A stretch of DNA of 64,000 nucleotides, taken from positions 17,591 through 81,590 of the forward strand of contig JAUIET010000011.1 in assembly GCA_030429735.1 (NCBI GenBank), in the 5' to 3' direction. The position numbers and the translations under genes were made by a program. Of the stretch, positions 44,088 through 52,775 are shown in pieces (positions within the stretch are counted from its first letter, which is position 1; the number at the start of each line of letters is the position of its first letter). The notes beneath the pieces are model-generated. The model had not been told where the DNA came from, searched no databases, and saw only the letters and a program-made list of their open reading frames with translations. This stretch comes from Gammaproteobacteria bacterium (lineage in GTDB: Bacteria > Pseudomonadota > Gammaproteobacteria > Pseudomonadales > JAUIET01).

Positions 44088-46256
44088 ATGTCAGGGCAGC
44101 AGGGGAACTTCATGCGACAACTAGCGCAACACACCATAGTCTGGCTCACCATGCTGTGTGCATCGTCTGCATTTGCCTTGCCCGAGTCAATACACCTCAA
44201 CGGACACGACTACACGCTGGTTGTGCAGGAAAATACAAGATTAAACAGTAAGCTACGGGGTGAGCGCGGTGGCCTGCACTATACTGGCCACCTGCCGGAA
44301 GTCAGTGGCAGCTGGGTTCGCTTGTCGCAGATCGACGGCGGCTGGAGTGGCTTGGCCTCGCTGGCAGGGGATACCTATACAGTGTCTGGCGGTGCGCTGC
44401 GCGCCGAGTCCAGCTTTAATTCTGATGCCGGTGAATCAACGGCAGAAAAATCGAGCCAAAGCGTACTGGCAAGTCCCGTGACGGATATGCCACACAAGCA
44501 GTGCGCTACAAAAGTACCTCATGCGTCGCACGGCGTGTTCAGCAGCAACACTCCCGTCAGTGCCCATTCAGTGTTCGCGGAGCCAGTCAAGCTGCGTGCC
44601 GATTTTTCAGAGTTGTGCGCCACGCTTGTCGACGGCGTGTGCATGCTCGCGGAAGTGGAGTTTGTGTTCGATCAGCAATTTCAGTCACAGCTCAGTGATC
44701 CGCAAGCAACGGCAACGGCCATCGTTAACATGGTAGAAGGCTACTACGCGGAAGCGTTTGATATCGTGTTTGACGTGATTACCATGGAGTTTTTGAGCAC
44801 CGAGGTATTTACCAGCTCGACGGATGCCGATGTATTGCTGGGTGGTACTGATGCCATGCACCCGGTCGAAGATCCGCAGTCGATCAGGGCATTGAGCAGC
44901 AATAATCAACTTGCTTTCGAACAGAACCGATCAGCGCTGCTTCATCTTGTGACTGGCCGTAACTTTGACGGTGGCACGGCCGGAATCGCATTTACTGATG
45001 TGTTGTGTAACGCTAACGGGTTTGCGTCCGGCACGTCGCAATTATTGGGAGTAGGTTCCAATCCGGCCGCCGTGACTGCATTGATTGCCGCACATGAAAT
45101 CGGCCATAACTTCGGTGCGAACCACGACGGCATTGAGAACAGCTGCGCAAACGGATTCCTGATGGAGCCTTCCCTGAGCCCATCCACTTCTGGCTTTTCA
45201 AGTTGCAGCTTTGATGAAGTGGAGTCGGCAATAAATGCCCTGGGCTCACTTACACAGTGCTTTAACTTTCCAGTCGATACTGCAATCGCCGAAGCTGCAG
45301 AAAACCCTGACAGCGCGGAGATGGGCAGCGAGTTTACGTCGAGCTTTGCTGTCAGTGCTGACGTTGCTTCTCAGGCTATTGCGCAGCTTCTTGTGCAAGG
45401 CTCTATTGCCGAGGGTGAAGGCAGTTTCGTATCTGCAACATTGGATGGTGTTGCCTGCATGGTCCCGGGCGCAACGTATAGCTGCAGCCTGAGTAACCCA
45501 GGTGCCAGCGCCTCACTGCAGGTAACCGCTGTGGGAAATACTCAAAATGTTAGCTATTCACACATAGTCAGCGTTGACGGCAGCAGTGACCTCTCTGAAA
45601 CCGATACGGGGAATAATGAGGTCACTCAGACTCTCAGTTTTGAGGCAGGTGAAACGCCCACTCCAGCTCCGAATCCCACTCCCACTCCGACTCCGACAGA
45701 ACCCACACCGACGCAAAACCCACAGCCATCGAGTGCATCAGCTGGTGGTGGTGGCGGCTCCATCAGTATTCCATGCCTGCTGCTGATTCTAGTGCTTGCT
45801 GCGCGGCGTGGGCTATTCGCCATAGGAATGGTGGCGCTGCTGGCCGGGTGCGCGTCAAGTACTGGTTACTCAGGTGTCAGCGATAAGGTGTTGCCTGCGC
45901 TCCCCAAGCAGTACAGCGTTGTGCAGCAGCGCTATTGTTACTGCACAAGGGATACCGTTCGACCTATTAAAATATGGGTGACTGATGGCGAGATTCAGCG
46001 GGCACGCTACGATGACGACGGCAGCACCGTGCCGGAGCATGTGCAGCAGCATTTGAAGTCGATAGAACAATGGCAGAGCGACATTGACTCCTGGCGACAT
46101 CATCACCCTCATCGCCTGGAAGTGGCTTATTACGGCGATAGCCCGTTGCTCAAAGAAATCGATTTTGACCCAAGCAACATCAAATCAGACGATGAGTTTC
46201 GGGTCGAGTTTCGCGATTACCGTGAAGGCCAAATGCCGTTGGTGAGTGCAGAGTAG
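44088..46256 (+). CDS. Reprolysin-like metalloprotease with GlyGly-CTERM-like tail fused to a lipoprotein-like domain
   Basis: A 722-residue exported protein. Signal peptide (HTIVWLTMLCASSAFA), a propeptide-like part (NGHDYTLVVQENTRLNSKLR), and a zinc protease domain with the HEXXHXXGXXHD motif HEIGHNFGANHD near 336-347. A CARDB-like domain follows at about 440-520, then a Thr-Pro linker and GGGGGSISIPCLLLILVLAARR near 561-577. The last is a GlyGly-CTERM-like sorting tail. After it the frame continues without a stop into a second hydrophobic stretch ending MVALLAGC, a lipobox, and a ~140-residue domain resembling DUF6174 (YCYCTRDTV, DDEFRVEF). Two normally separate proteins therefore appear fused. 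ATG 44088 has AAGG 7 bp upstream; ATG 44112 is also possible. Confidence 0.8.
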   Translation: MSGQQGNFMRQLAQHTIVWLTMLCASSAFALPESIHLNGHDYTLVVQENTRLNSKLRGERGGLHYTGHLPEVSGSWVRLSQIDGGWSGLASLAGDTYTVSGGALRAESSFNSDAGESTAEKSSQSVLASPVTDMPHKQCATKVPHASHGVFSSNTPVSAHSVFAEPVKLRADFSELCATLVDGVCMLAEVEFVFDQQFQSQLSDPQATATAIVNMVEGYYAEAFDIVFDVITMEFLSTEVFTSSTDADVLLGGTDAMHPVEDPQSIRALSSNNQLAFEQNRSALLHLVTGRNFDGGTAGIAFTDVLCNANGFASGTSQLLGVGSNPAAVTALIAAHEIGHNFGANHDGIENSCANGFLMEPSLSPSTSGFSSCSFDEVESAINALGSLTQCFNFPVDTAIAEAAENPDSAEMGSEFTSSFAVSADVASQAIAQLLVQGSIAEGEGSFVSATLDGVACMVPGATYSCSLSNPGASASLQVTAVGNTQNVSYSHIVSVDGSSDLSETDTGNNEVTQTLSFEAGETPTPAPNPTPTPTPTEPTPTQNPQPSSASAGGGGGSISIPCLLLILVLAARRGLFAIGMVALLAGCASSTGYSGVSDKVLPALPKQYSVVQQRYCYCTRDTVRPIKIWVTDGEIQRARYDDDGSTVPEHVQQHLKSIEQWQSDIDSWRHHHPHRLEVAYYGDSPLLKEIDFDPSNIKSDDEFRVEFRDYREGQMPLVSAE

Positions 46257-46268
46257 GGGCGCTACTCT

Positions 46269-47534
46269 TCATTGTCGATGTTCAAGCCGCACACCGAATC
46301 GTTCGGTATAAAAACGATATCGCTTGTAGAGTTGCGCACTTTCCAGGCCAAAGTCGTGCTTGAGATCGTATTCAATCTGGCCATACTTACCTCTTGGATT
46401 GTGTTGCATATACGCGCGCATTGAAGTCTCGATCTGAGGTGTCATAGGGTGACCGGCGCGTTCATAGATGCGACCTACAGTCGCTACATCATCGGCCATG
46501 AATTCGTGAAACAGAATCTGGCTGGTTCTCTCTTCGGGTAAGCAATCTACACCGTCAACACAAGCTTTTAACATGCGTTCGACGCGATCCACCCAATACT
46601 CAGCAATCGCTCCTGGGCGAACCGGGTTACGGCTAAGTCGTGCGGAATAGCTCAGCATGGTCAGCAACGAAGCAGTGACTGATACAGGATCTCGATGAGT
46701 GAGTACAAAACTTGCATCGGGAAATACGCTGAGTAATTGTGGCAACTGCTCGAGATGCTGCGGAGATTTTAAAATCCAGCGCTCGGGCCCCCGCAACCAC
46801 TGCAGCGCTTTTAGGCAACGCTTTAGAAACCGGTAGTGTGGGGTTTGATCATGCGATGTAAAGTAATCACGCCAGCCAGGTAAAATCGCGTAGTTTTCAA
46901 ACAGCATCATTGAGAAATCCAGTCCCATGAGCTCTATCTCTTCATGGATGTGCTCCGGCGACATATCGTGCATATTCTTGAATAAGGGCATGATCGTGTC
47001 TTGAGCGGCCAACTGCTCGCGGCACTGCGAGATTCTCGGGTCGTCGGGATCAAGTCGGCCGGGCATGGCATTTGTTGGAAAAGGCTCGATCGATTCCCAG
47101 TACGGCAATGATCGCAAGCGTGTGTCAACCGAAATCAGGTTAAGCAAATGCGTCGTACCGCTGCGTGGCAGTCCGGCAATTATGATCGGTTGTTTAATGT
47201 CGATCTGATCTATTTCCGGGTGTTTGCGATAGAGTTCCTCAAGTTGGCTGCGCTGCGCAGCGTATCGTACGAGAATATTGAAATTGTTGTGGCGCCCGAA
47301 AGGCGACAAATCCGAATCGCTCTCCATTGCCGCCAGCAATACGCCCATTCTCTCCAGATACTCTGGATCCTCATAAGCGCTCAAACCGCTGAGCTGTTCG
47401 GCGGCACTTTGCACCGCGTCGACCGTTAAATGAACCGGTTGTTGTTCGGCGGACGCAAACAAATCCAGCACAAAATCCGGCAATTCAGGTTTATGAAGGT
47501 CGTGGATTCGCACGGGTGACGGTCGAACAGTCAT
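46269..47534 (-). CDS. Sulfotransferase family protein
   Basis: A 421-residue PAPS-dependent sulfotransferase-fold protein. The 5'-phosphosulfate loop GLPRSGTTHLLN is at 121-132, and the 3'-phosphate site is HRDPVSVTASLLTM. The late block NPRGKYGQIEYDLKHDFGLE is common in the large bacterial members. Acceptor unknown. It converges with the protease gene (12-bp gap) and has no obvious operon partner. Confidence 0.86.
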   Translation of the reverse strand: MTVRPSPVRIHDLHKPELPDFVLDLFASAEQQPVHLTVDAVQSAAEQLSGLSAYEDPEYLERMGVLLAAMESDSDLSPFGRHNNFNILVRYAAQRSQLEELYRKHPEIDQIDIKQPIIIAGLPRSGTTHLLNLISVDTRLRSLPYWESIEPFPTNAMPGRLDPDDPRISQCREQLAAQDTIMPLFKNMHDMSPEHIHEEIELMGLDFSMMLFENYAILPGWRDYFTSHDQTPHYRFLKRCLKALQWLRGPERWILKSPQHLEQLPQLLSVFPDASFVLTHRDPVSVTASLLTMLSYSARLSRNPVRPGAIAEYWVDRVERMLKACVDGVDCLPEERTSQILFHEFMADDVATVGRIYERAGHPMTPQIETSMRAYMQHNPRGKYGQIEYDLKHDFGLESAQLYKRYRFYTERFGVRLEHRQ

Positions 47535-47655
47535 GATCTGGATACACTCGAATATTGCAGAAAACAGGAAGGCTAAATCAAAACAGAGATGCTAGCTATT
47601 ATTCCCTGATTAGGCTTTGGCAATTATTATCGATAAAGAGTGAATTTAGGCAGCG

Positions 47656-47661
47656 TATAAT
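47656..47661 (+). promoter_or_regulatory. Candidate -10 box for the DinB-olsBA operon
   Basis: A perfect TATAAT lies 25-37 bp before the possible start codons of the DinB-like gene, within a 150-bp gap that has no other gene. No acceptable -35 is found 16-18 bp upstream, so the promoter may need an activator. Confidence 0.4.
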
Positions 47662-47685
47662 GGTCACATACGTAATTGTTGGCAG

Positions 47686-48264
47686 ATGGAGCCCCCGGTG
47701 TCGTTAACTACACTGATTGACAGTAATCTAGCTGTGCTGAAACAAGCTATTGATTTGCTGGCCGGATTGAGTGAGCAGGACTACTGTCGCAGCGAAGTAC
47801 ACGGCGCACCCAGCTCAGTCGGCAAGCATTTGCGCCACATTATCGAACACTATCAAAGCTTTTTCACCGGATTGGACGATGGCGTGATTAATTACAATAA
47901 AAGGCCACGATGTATTAACGCAGAAACCAGCGGTGAGTTCGCTACGCAAGCGATTCGGGATGTGATAGCGCGGTTACAGGGGCTAAACAGTTTGCAGCGC
48001 GATGTGAATCAGCAGGTCGAAGTATTTTTACAAACAACAGTGCGAGGTGACGATGAGCCTGCGGTAGGCTCAACATTGGCACGGGAGCTGGTTTTTTTGC
48101 ATGGCCACGCGGTGCACCACTTCGCGCAGTTATCTTCTCAACTGCAAATAATGGGCTTGAGTATTGATACGGTTGCGCTGGGAAAAGCACCGTCAACGAT
48201 CGAATACGAAACGAAACTGGCTGCGCAAGCGGCGCGTTCACCCGCAGCACGAGCAAATGGATGA
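47686..48264 (+). CDS. DinB-family protein
   Basis: A 192-residue four-helix-bundle protein of the DinB/YfiT type. His residues at the expected metal positions are seen in GKHLRHIIEHYQSF and in HGHAVHHFAQLSSQL. Members include thiol S-transferases and metal-binding proteins, so no precise activity is claimed. Start is ATG 47686, or GTG 47698 with GGAG 5 bp upstream. It overlaps olsB by 4 bp, so it is made together with the ornithine-lipid enzymes. Confidence 0.8.
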   Translation: MEPPVSLTTLIDSNLAVLKQAIDLLAGLSEQDYCRSEVHGAPSSVGKHLRHIIEHYQSFFTGLDDGVINYNKRPRCINAETSGEFATQAIRDVIARLQGLNSLQRDVNQQVEVFLQTTVRGDDEPAVGSTLARELVFLHGHAVHHFAQLSSQLQIMGLSIDTVALGKAPSTIEYETKLAAQAARSPAARANG

Positions 48265-49100
48265 ATGGTTCGAACGTCATGAAAGCCCCGGATTCTGAAT
48301 CTGAAAAATCAACCGCTGTTTTTCCGGTATCCTCAAATAATGCGATAAAGGCAGGCAGATTCGAGGTTAGGTTTGCGCTTAGCAGGGAAGAGGTGCAGGG
48401 GGCTCAGGCTTTACGCTATCGGACTTTGTTTGTCGAGCACGGCGGAAAAATCACAGAACATATGTTAGGGACCGGGCGGGAGGAAGATCCCCTGGATGAC
48501 ATTGCTTACCACGTTATTGTTGTCGATAAGGAACAAGCGGATCATCCTGTGGTTGGTACCTTGCGCTTGGTCAGCAGTACTGCCTTAGATGGCAAGCAGT
48601 GTTTTTACACCGAGCAAGCCTATGATATTGGGTGTCTGAAAGCCAACTACAGAAAACTGTTGGAACTCAGCCGATTTTGCATTGATCCTGCGGGACGAAG
48701 TGGTGCCATTCTTAAACTTATCTGGAAGTTCACGCTTCAGTTTATTATTGCTGAGCGTTTTGATCTTATGCTGGGGTGCGCAAGTTTTCCCGGCACGGAT
48801 GTGAGCAAACATCAGGCCATCCTTTCCTACCTGTACCAAAACAATCTTGCGCCGGAAGAATTACGAGTGTCCGCGACCGGGCCGAACGCCGTAAATATCC
48901 AGAGTTTTCTGCGCCAAGATGCGGTTTGGCACGATGCGAAAAGATCGGTTCCCACCTTGTTGAGGGGCTACCTGAAAATGGGTGCGAGGATTACCGATAC
49001 TGCCATTATCGATCCGGTATTTAATACTGTATTCGTCGGCATTTACGTTGATGCTCGAGATATCATCATGCAGAATAATGGGCTGTCTCATCACAGTTGA
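48261..49100 (+). CDS. olsB: Ornithine N-acyltransferase OlsB
   Basis: Enzyme that transfers 3-hydroxyacyl from ACP to L-ornithine, giving lyso-ornithine lipid. The 279 residues show the acyl-homoserine-lactone-synthase-like GNAT fold: REEVQGAQALRYRTLFVEHG, then VVGTLRLVSSTAL, LELSRFCIDPAGRSG and FDLMLGCASFPGTD, which are the family landmarks. The gene is followed by olsA with a 4-bp overlap, the standard olsBA order. Ornithine lipids replace phospholipids in the outer membrane, commonly under phosphate limitation. Confidence 0.9.
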   Translation: MNGSNVMKAPDSESEKSTAVFPVSSNNAIKAGRFEVRFALSREEVQGAQALRYRTLFVEHGGKITEHMLGTGREEDPLDDIAYHVIVVDKEQADHPVVGTLRLVSSTALDGKQCFYTEQAYDIGCLKANYRKLLELSRFCIDPAGRSGAILKLIWKFTLQFIIAERFDLMLGCASFPGTDVSKHQAILSYLYQNNLAPEELRVSATGPNAVNIQSFLRQDAVWHDAKRSVPTLLRGYLKMGARITDTAIIDPVFNTVFVGIYVDARDIIMQNNGLSHHS

Positions 49101-49936
49101 TTCTTGTGTATAAATATTTCATGCCGATACGCACATTGGTAGCGTTCTTGATGCTGGTCGTGTGGGGGCTGCTGATGGTGGCCACGTTCTATGTGGCAAA
49201 GAGTCTGCGCTATTCCGGTCTGGAAAAAATTCCGAGACTGTTTCACCGTGGTTGCTGCGTGATCTTTGGTATTCGGGTCGTTACATTTGGGGAACTGTGT
49301 CAAAAACGACCCTGCTTGTACGTTGGTAATCATATTTCCTATCTGGATGTATTTGTGTTGGGTGGAATTGTGCCCGGCTACTTTATCGCCAAGTCTGATG
49401 TGGCAAGTTGGCCGGTTTTAGGTCGACTGGCGCGATTGCAAAACACCTTGTTCTTTGAGCGCGACAGGCGTCGTGCGGCGGTGCAAATCACGATTATGAA
49501 AGAGCACCTGCGCAAAGGTGGTAATCTGATTTTGTTCCCTGAAGGTACCAGCACCTATGGCACCTCAGTCAAGCCGTTCAAATCCAGCCTGTTTCAGGCG
49601 GCTGAGATTGAAGAGCAACAGGTAGTGATTCAGCCGATGACGGTGTCCTATACCCGGTGTCGTGGTGTGGCGATGTCTGCGCAGTATCGAGATTACTTTG
49701 CCTGGTATGACACCATGCCATTTTTTAGCCATTTCCTGGGCGCGCTTGGCGCTCCCAATGTTACGGTAGAAATACATTTTGCTGCCCCGGTATTGGTCAG
49801 CGACTTCGACTCGAGAAAGGCCTGCGCGGCGCATTGCTGGGCAGAGAGCCAGCGACTGCTGACAAAGAGTTTGCGCTACGGGTCTGAAATCAATGCCGAC
49901 ACCGACACCGCGAGGCAATCTGACGCTATTGCCTGA
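49097..49936 (+). CDS. olsA: Lyso-ornithine lipid acyltransferase OlsA
   Basis: O-acyltransferase of the PlsC family that finishes ornithine lipid synthesis. The catalytic HX4D is NHISYLD (H79, D84) and the second acyltransferase block is LFPEGTSTYG near 148-157; a membrane helix lies near 14-34. Start TTG 49097 overlaps olsB; ATG 49121 is a possible alternative giving 271 residues. A general 1-acylglycerol-phosphate acyltransferase role cannot be excluded, but the olsB neighbour favours OlsA. Confidence 0.88.
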   Translation: MILVYKYFMPIRTLVAFLMLVVWGLLMVATFYVAKSLRYSGLEKIPRLFHRGCCVIFGIRVVTFGELCQKRPCLYVGNHISYLDVFVLGGIVPGYFIAKSDVASWPVLGRLARLQNTLFFERDRRRAAVQITIMKEHLRKGGNLILFPEGTSTYGTSVKPFKSSLFQAAEIEEQQVVIQPMTVSYTRCRGVAMSAQYRDYFAWYDTMPFFSHFLGALGAPNVTVEIHFAAPVLVSDFDSRKACAAHCWAESQRLLTKSLRYGSEINADTDTARQSDAIA

Positions 49937-49957
49937 GCCTTCGGTAGTGATTGGCGC

Positions 49958-51268
49958 TCAGTCGATCGTGCGCAAATAGGCCTCAATGGCTGCACACAGT
50001 GTTGCAATCTGCTCATTGCTGGCAATGAAGGGTGGCATCAGGTAAATTAATTTGCCGAATGGTCGTATCCACGCCCCATTCGCAACAAAGATTTTTTGTG
50101 CGGCCGCGACATCCACATCCCGATCCAGCTCGACTGCTCCGATTGCGCCAAGAACGCGCACATCACGCACGCATTTGTATTGAATGAATGGGCGCAGCCC
50201 CCGCTGCATTTGCGTGCTTACAGCTGCAACCTGCTGCGGCCATTTGTTATCAGACAGTAAGGTTAAACTCGCATTCGCCACTGCGCAGGCAAGTGGATTG
50301 CCCATAAATGTAGGACCGTGCATCAATGGCCCACTGCTGCCGATTGTCTCCGCCACATCGGCCGTTGCCAGTGTTGCTGCCAGTGTCATGTATCCGCCAG
50401 TTAACGCCTTGCCTACCGTCATAATGTCCGGAGCGGCTTGCGCCCACTCCCAGGCAAACAATTTTCCAGTACGGCCAAAGCCGGTTGCGATTTCATCGTA
50501 GATCAGCAAAATTTCCAGCTCATCGCATACAGCCCGCAATTCGCAAAGATATTGTGGATGGTAAAACCAGATGCCACCTGCACCCTGAACAATCGGTTCA
50601 AGGATGACTGCGCAGAGTTCCTTGTGATGTTGTCGCAACAAGCGGCGCATCTCGCTGAAATCACTAGGGTCCCATTCGTCACCAAAGCGGCACCGCGGTT
50701 GAGGAGCAAACACATGCTCTGGCAATAGCTTGGCAAACAGGGAGTGCATGCCGGTCACCGGGTCGCACACCGCCATTGCCCCTGCTGTGTCGCCGTGATA
50801 GCCGTTGCGCAATGCAAGCAATCGATGTTTGCCGGGCTTACCTTTTGCCTGGAAGTACTGGGCGGCCATTTTGATGGCTACTTCGACGCTGACCGACCCG
50901 GAATCTGCAAGAAAGACCGCATCAAGATTCGACGGCCCCATGCTGAGCAGGCGCTGCGATAGCTCGACGGCGGGCTCATGCGTCAGGCCGCCAAACATGA
51001 TGTGAGCGTTGCGTTGCACCTGCTCAATGGTCGCCTCATTGAGCCTGGGGTGGTTATAGCCATGGATGGCGCACCACCAACTGCTCATACCATCAACCAG
51101 ATGCTCACCACTGGCAAGGTGTATTATGCATCCGTCGGCACTGTCGAATGCATAGCACGGGAGTGCGTTGTTGACAGAGGTGTAAGGGTGCCAAAGATGC
51201 TTGCGATCAAACTCCAGCCATTCAGAATAATGGCTGAAGCCGCTAGTCTTTGCGGTTGGGTCGGTCAT
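49958..51268 (-). CDS. bioA: Adenosylmethionine-8-amino-7-oxononanoate aminotransferase BioA
   Basis: PLP enzyme that converts KAPA to DAPA with SAM as amino donor. 436 residues; HLWHPYTSVNN near the start is the BioA signature. The PLP lysine lies in IMTVGKALTGGYMTL, and GPTFMGNPLACAVANASL follows. ATG 51268 overlaps the bioD TGA by 4 bp; the longer frame to 51412 is a bioD shadow. Last gene of the bioBFCDA operon, converging with olsA. Confidence 0.95.
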   Translation of the reverse strand: MTDPTAKTSGFSHYSEWLEFDRKHLWHPYTSVNNALPCYAFDSADGCIIHLASGEHLVDGMSSWWCAIHGYNHPRLNEATIEQVQRNAHIMFGGLTHEPAVELSQRLLSMGPSNLDAVFLADSGSVSVEVAIKMAAQYFQAKGKPGKHRLLALRNGYHGDTAGAMAVCDPVTGMHSLFAKLLPEHVFAPQPRCRFGDEWDPSDFSEMRRLLRQHHKELCAVILEPIVQGAGGIWFYHPQYLCELRAVCDELEILLIYDEIATGFGRTGKLFAWEWAQAAPDIMTVGKALTGGYMTLAATLATADVAETIGSSGPLMHGPTFMGNPLACAVANASLTLLSDNKWPQQVAAVSTQMQRGLRPFIQYKCVRDVRVLGAIGAVELDRDVDVAAAQKIFVANGAWIRPFGKLIYLMPPFIASNEQIATLCAAIEAYLRTID

Positions 51269-51969
51269 GGTGTGCCGGGCAGTCGAATGTGGGTGGCGGT
51301 CTTGGCAGCGTCGGCGCCGGGTAGATGAGGTACGATGCCCAGGCAGGGCGCGTCTATGCGCTGCGCGATTGCCTGTATGTTGTTTTCCTGTTCTTCGTAA
51401 GGCGTAACGCAATTTGCAACCCAGCCTGCCAGCGTTAAATCGCTGCCTAGTATGGCCGCGGCGGTCAATAAAGCGTGGCTGATGCAGCCTAACTGGATGC
51501 GCACCACCAAAATGATTTGCGTATTGTGACTGGCTGCCAAAGCAGCGGCCAGATCAGCCAGGGTTTCGGTCGTATTCAGTGGCACCAGCCATCCTCCAGC
51601 GCCTTCGATGATAGTAAACTGCGCACCCAGTTCGATAACGCTGGAGCATGCCGAGTGAAGTGTATCCGCGGACAGGCAGGTGTTTTCGTACTGTGCAGCG
51701 ATATGCGGCGCGATCGCCGCTTGCAGGCAAACCGGGTTCACTTGTTCATAACTCAGTGACAGCGTGCACTCCGCTTGCAATATCAAGCCGTCTTCATTTC
51801 GCCGGTGTCCGCTACGTAATTCAGCGCCCGCCGCGACGGGCTTCACTGCAGCCGTGCTTAAGCCCTGCTGAGCGGCATTGCGCATCAGCGCGGCGGAAAC
51901 CAGGGTTTTGCCGCAATCGGTATCTGTTCCGGTAACAAAATACGACCGCCCATGCTCAACTTTGTTCAT
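51265..51969 (-). CDS. bioD: Dethiobiotin synthetase BioD
   Basis: ATP-dependent carboxylation of DAPA to dethiobiotin. P-loop GTDTDCGKT at 14-22 with Lys21, KPVAAGAEL, and EGAGGWLVPLN, all typical. 234 residues. It overlaps bioC and bioA by 4 bp each. Confidence 0.95.
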   Translation of the reverse strand: MNKVEHGRSYFVTGTDTDCGKTLVSAALMRNAAQQGLSTAAVKPVAAGAELRSGHRRNEDGLILQAECTLSLSYEQVNPVCLQAAIAPHIAAQYENTCLSADTLHSACSSVIELGAQFTIIEGAGGWLVPLNTTETLADLAAALAASHNTQIILVVRIQLGCISHALLTAAAILGSDLTLAGWVANCVTPYEEQENNIQAIAQRIDAPCLGIVPHLPGADAAKTATHIRLPGTP

Positions 51970-52775
51970 ACGCGTATCAAACTGTATATGACCTGAAAAC
52001 GCAGCGGTAAACCCTGCGCGGTGCGAAACGGTTCGTAGGCTGCGCCAACGGCCTTCAATTGAGCCGCAGTCAACAGGCCTATTCTGCGCTTGCCTGTCAC
52101 GTAATTCACGCCAGTACGCTTTAAATTCATCAGTAATTCCTTAAAGCTTGCGAAGTAGCATGTTTCGGCAACATGCGCAAAACGAACAATATCGACATCA
52201 GCGCGCGCTAGCGCCAAATAATGGTCAGCCGCATCCGGATACTGGTTGGCATGGGCGTAGTGATCTATTGATCGCCACGCGTGTCGTAGCTCTTCGAGAG
52301 AGCCATTAGCCATTGTCGATAGGGCGATATAGCCACCTTTCCGAGTTACTCGGCGCATTTCAGACAAGGCGTGCTGGAAATTATTGCACCACTGCACCGC
52401 CAAACTGCTGAACACGATGTCACAACTGCGTGAGGGCAGCGGAAGGCAGTCAATGTCAGCGGCGATAAGCGGCTGGGCTGTGTGTGAGGATATCTGGGCC
52501 TGGCGGAGCATGTCTGTACTCAGGTCTATGCCAATAATAGTGGCACTTTCATAGCGCTGTTGCAGATCGGGCAACTGCACGCCCGATCCGCAACCCAGAT
52601 CAATAACCCGTTGAGCGTCGCATAAAGGTAGCCAATCCATCAAAGTCCGAGCAACGTCTTTTTGTAGCAAGGCTTCGCCGGCGTAACTTGGCGCCGCCCG
52701 AGAGAATGTGTCAGCAATTTTTAACTTCTCATGTCTTTGCTCAAACGGTGTTGAGTTGTTCTTCGCCTCCTGCAT
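51966..52775 (-). CDS. bioC: Malonyl-ACP O-methyltransferase BioC
   Basis: SAM-dependent methyltransferase that primes pimelate synthesis by methylating malonyl-ACP. Motif I VIDLGCGSGVQLPDL, motif II IIGIDLSTDM, and the BioC block DIVFSSLAVQWCNNFQHAL are present. 269 residues. No bioH or other pimeloyl-ACP esterase gene is in this operon, so the ester must be cleaved by a protein encoded elsewhere. Confidence 0.93.
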   Translation of the reverse strand: MQEAKNNSTPFEQRHEKLKIADTFSRAAPSYAGEALLQKDVARTLMDWLPLCDAQRVIDLGCGSGVQLPDLQQRYESATIIGIDLSTDMLRQAQISSHTAQPLIAADIDCLPLPSRSCDIVFSSLAVQWCNNFQHALSEMRRVTRKGGYIALSTMANGSLEELRHAWRSIDHYAHANQYPDAADHYLALARADVDIVRFAHVAETCYFASFKELLMNLKRTGVNYVTGKRRIGLLTAAQLKAVGAAYEPFRTAQGLPLRFQVIYSLIRV

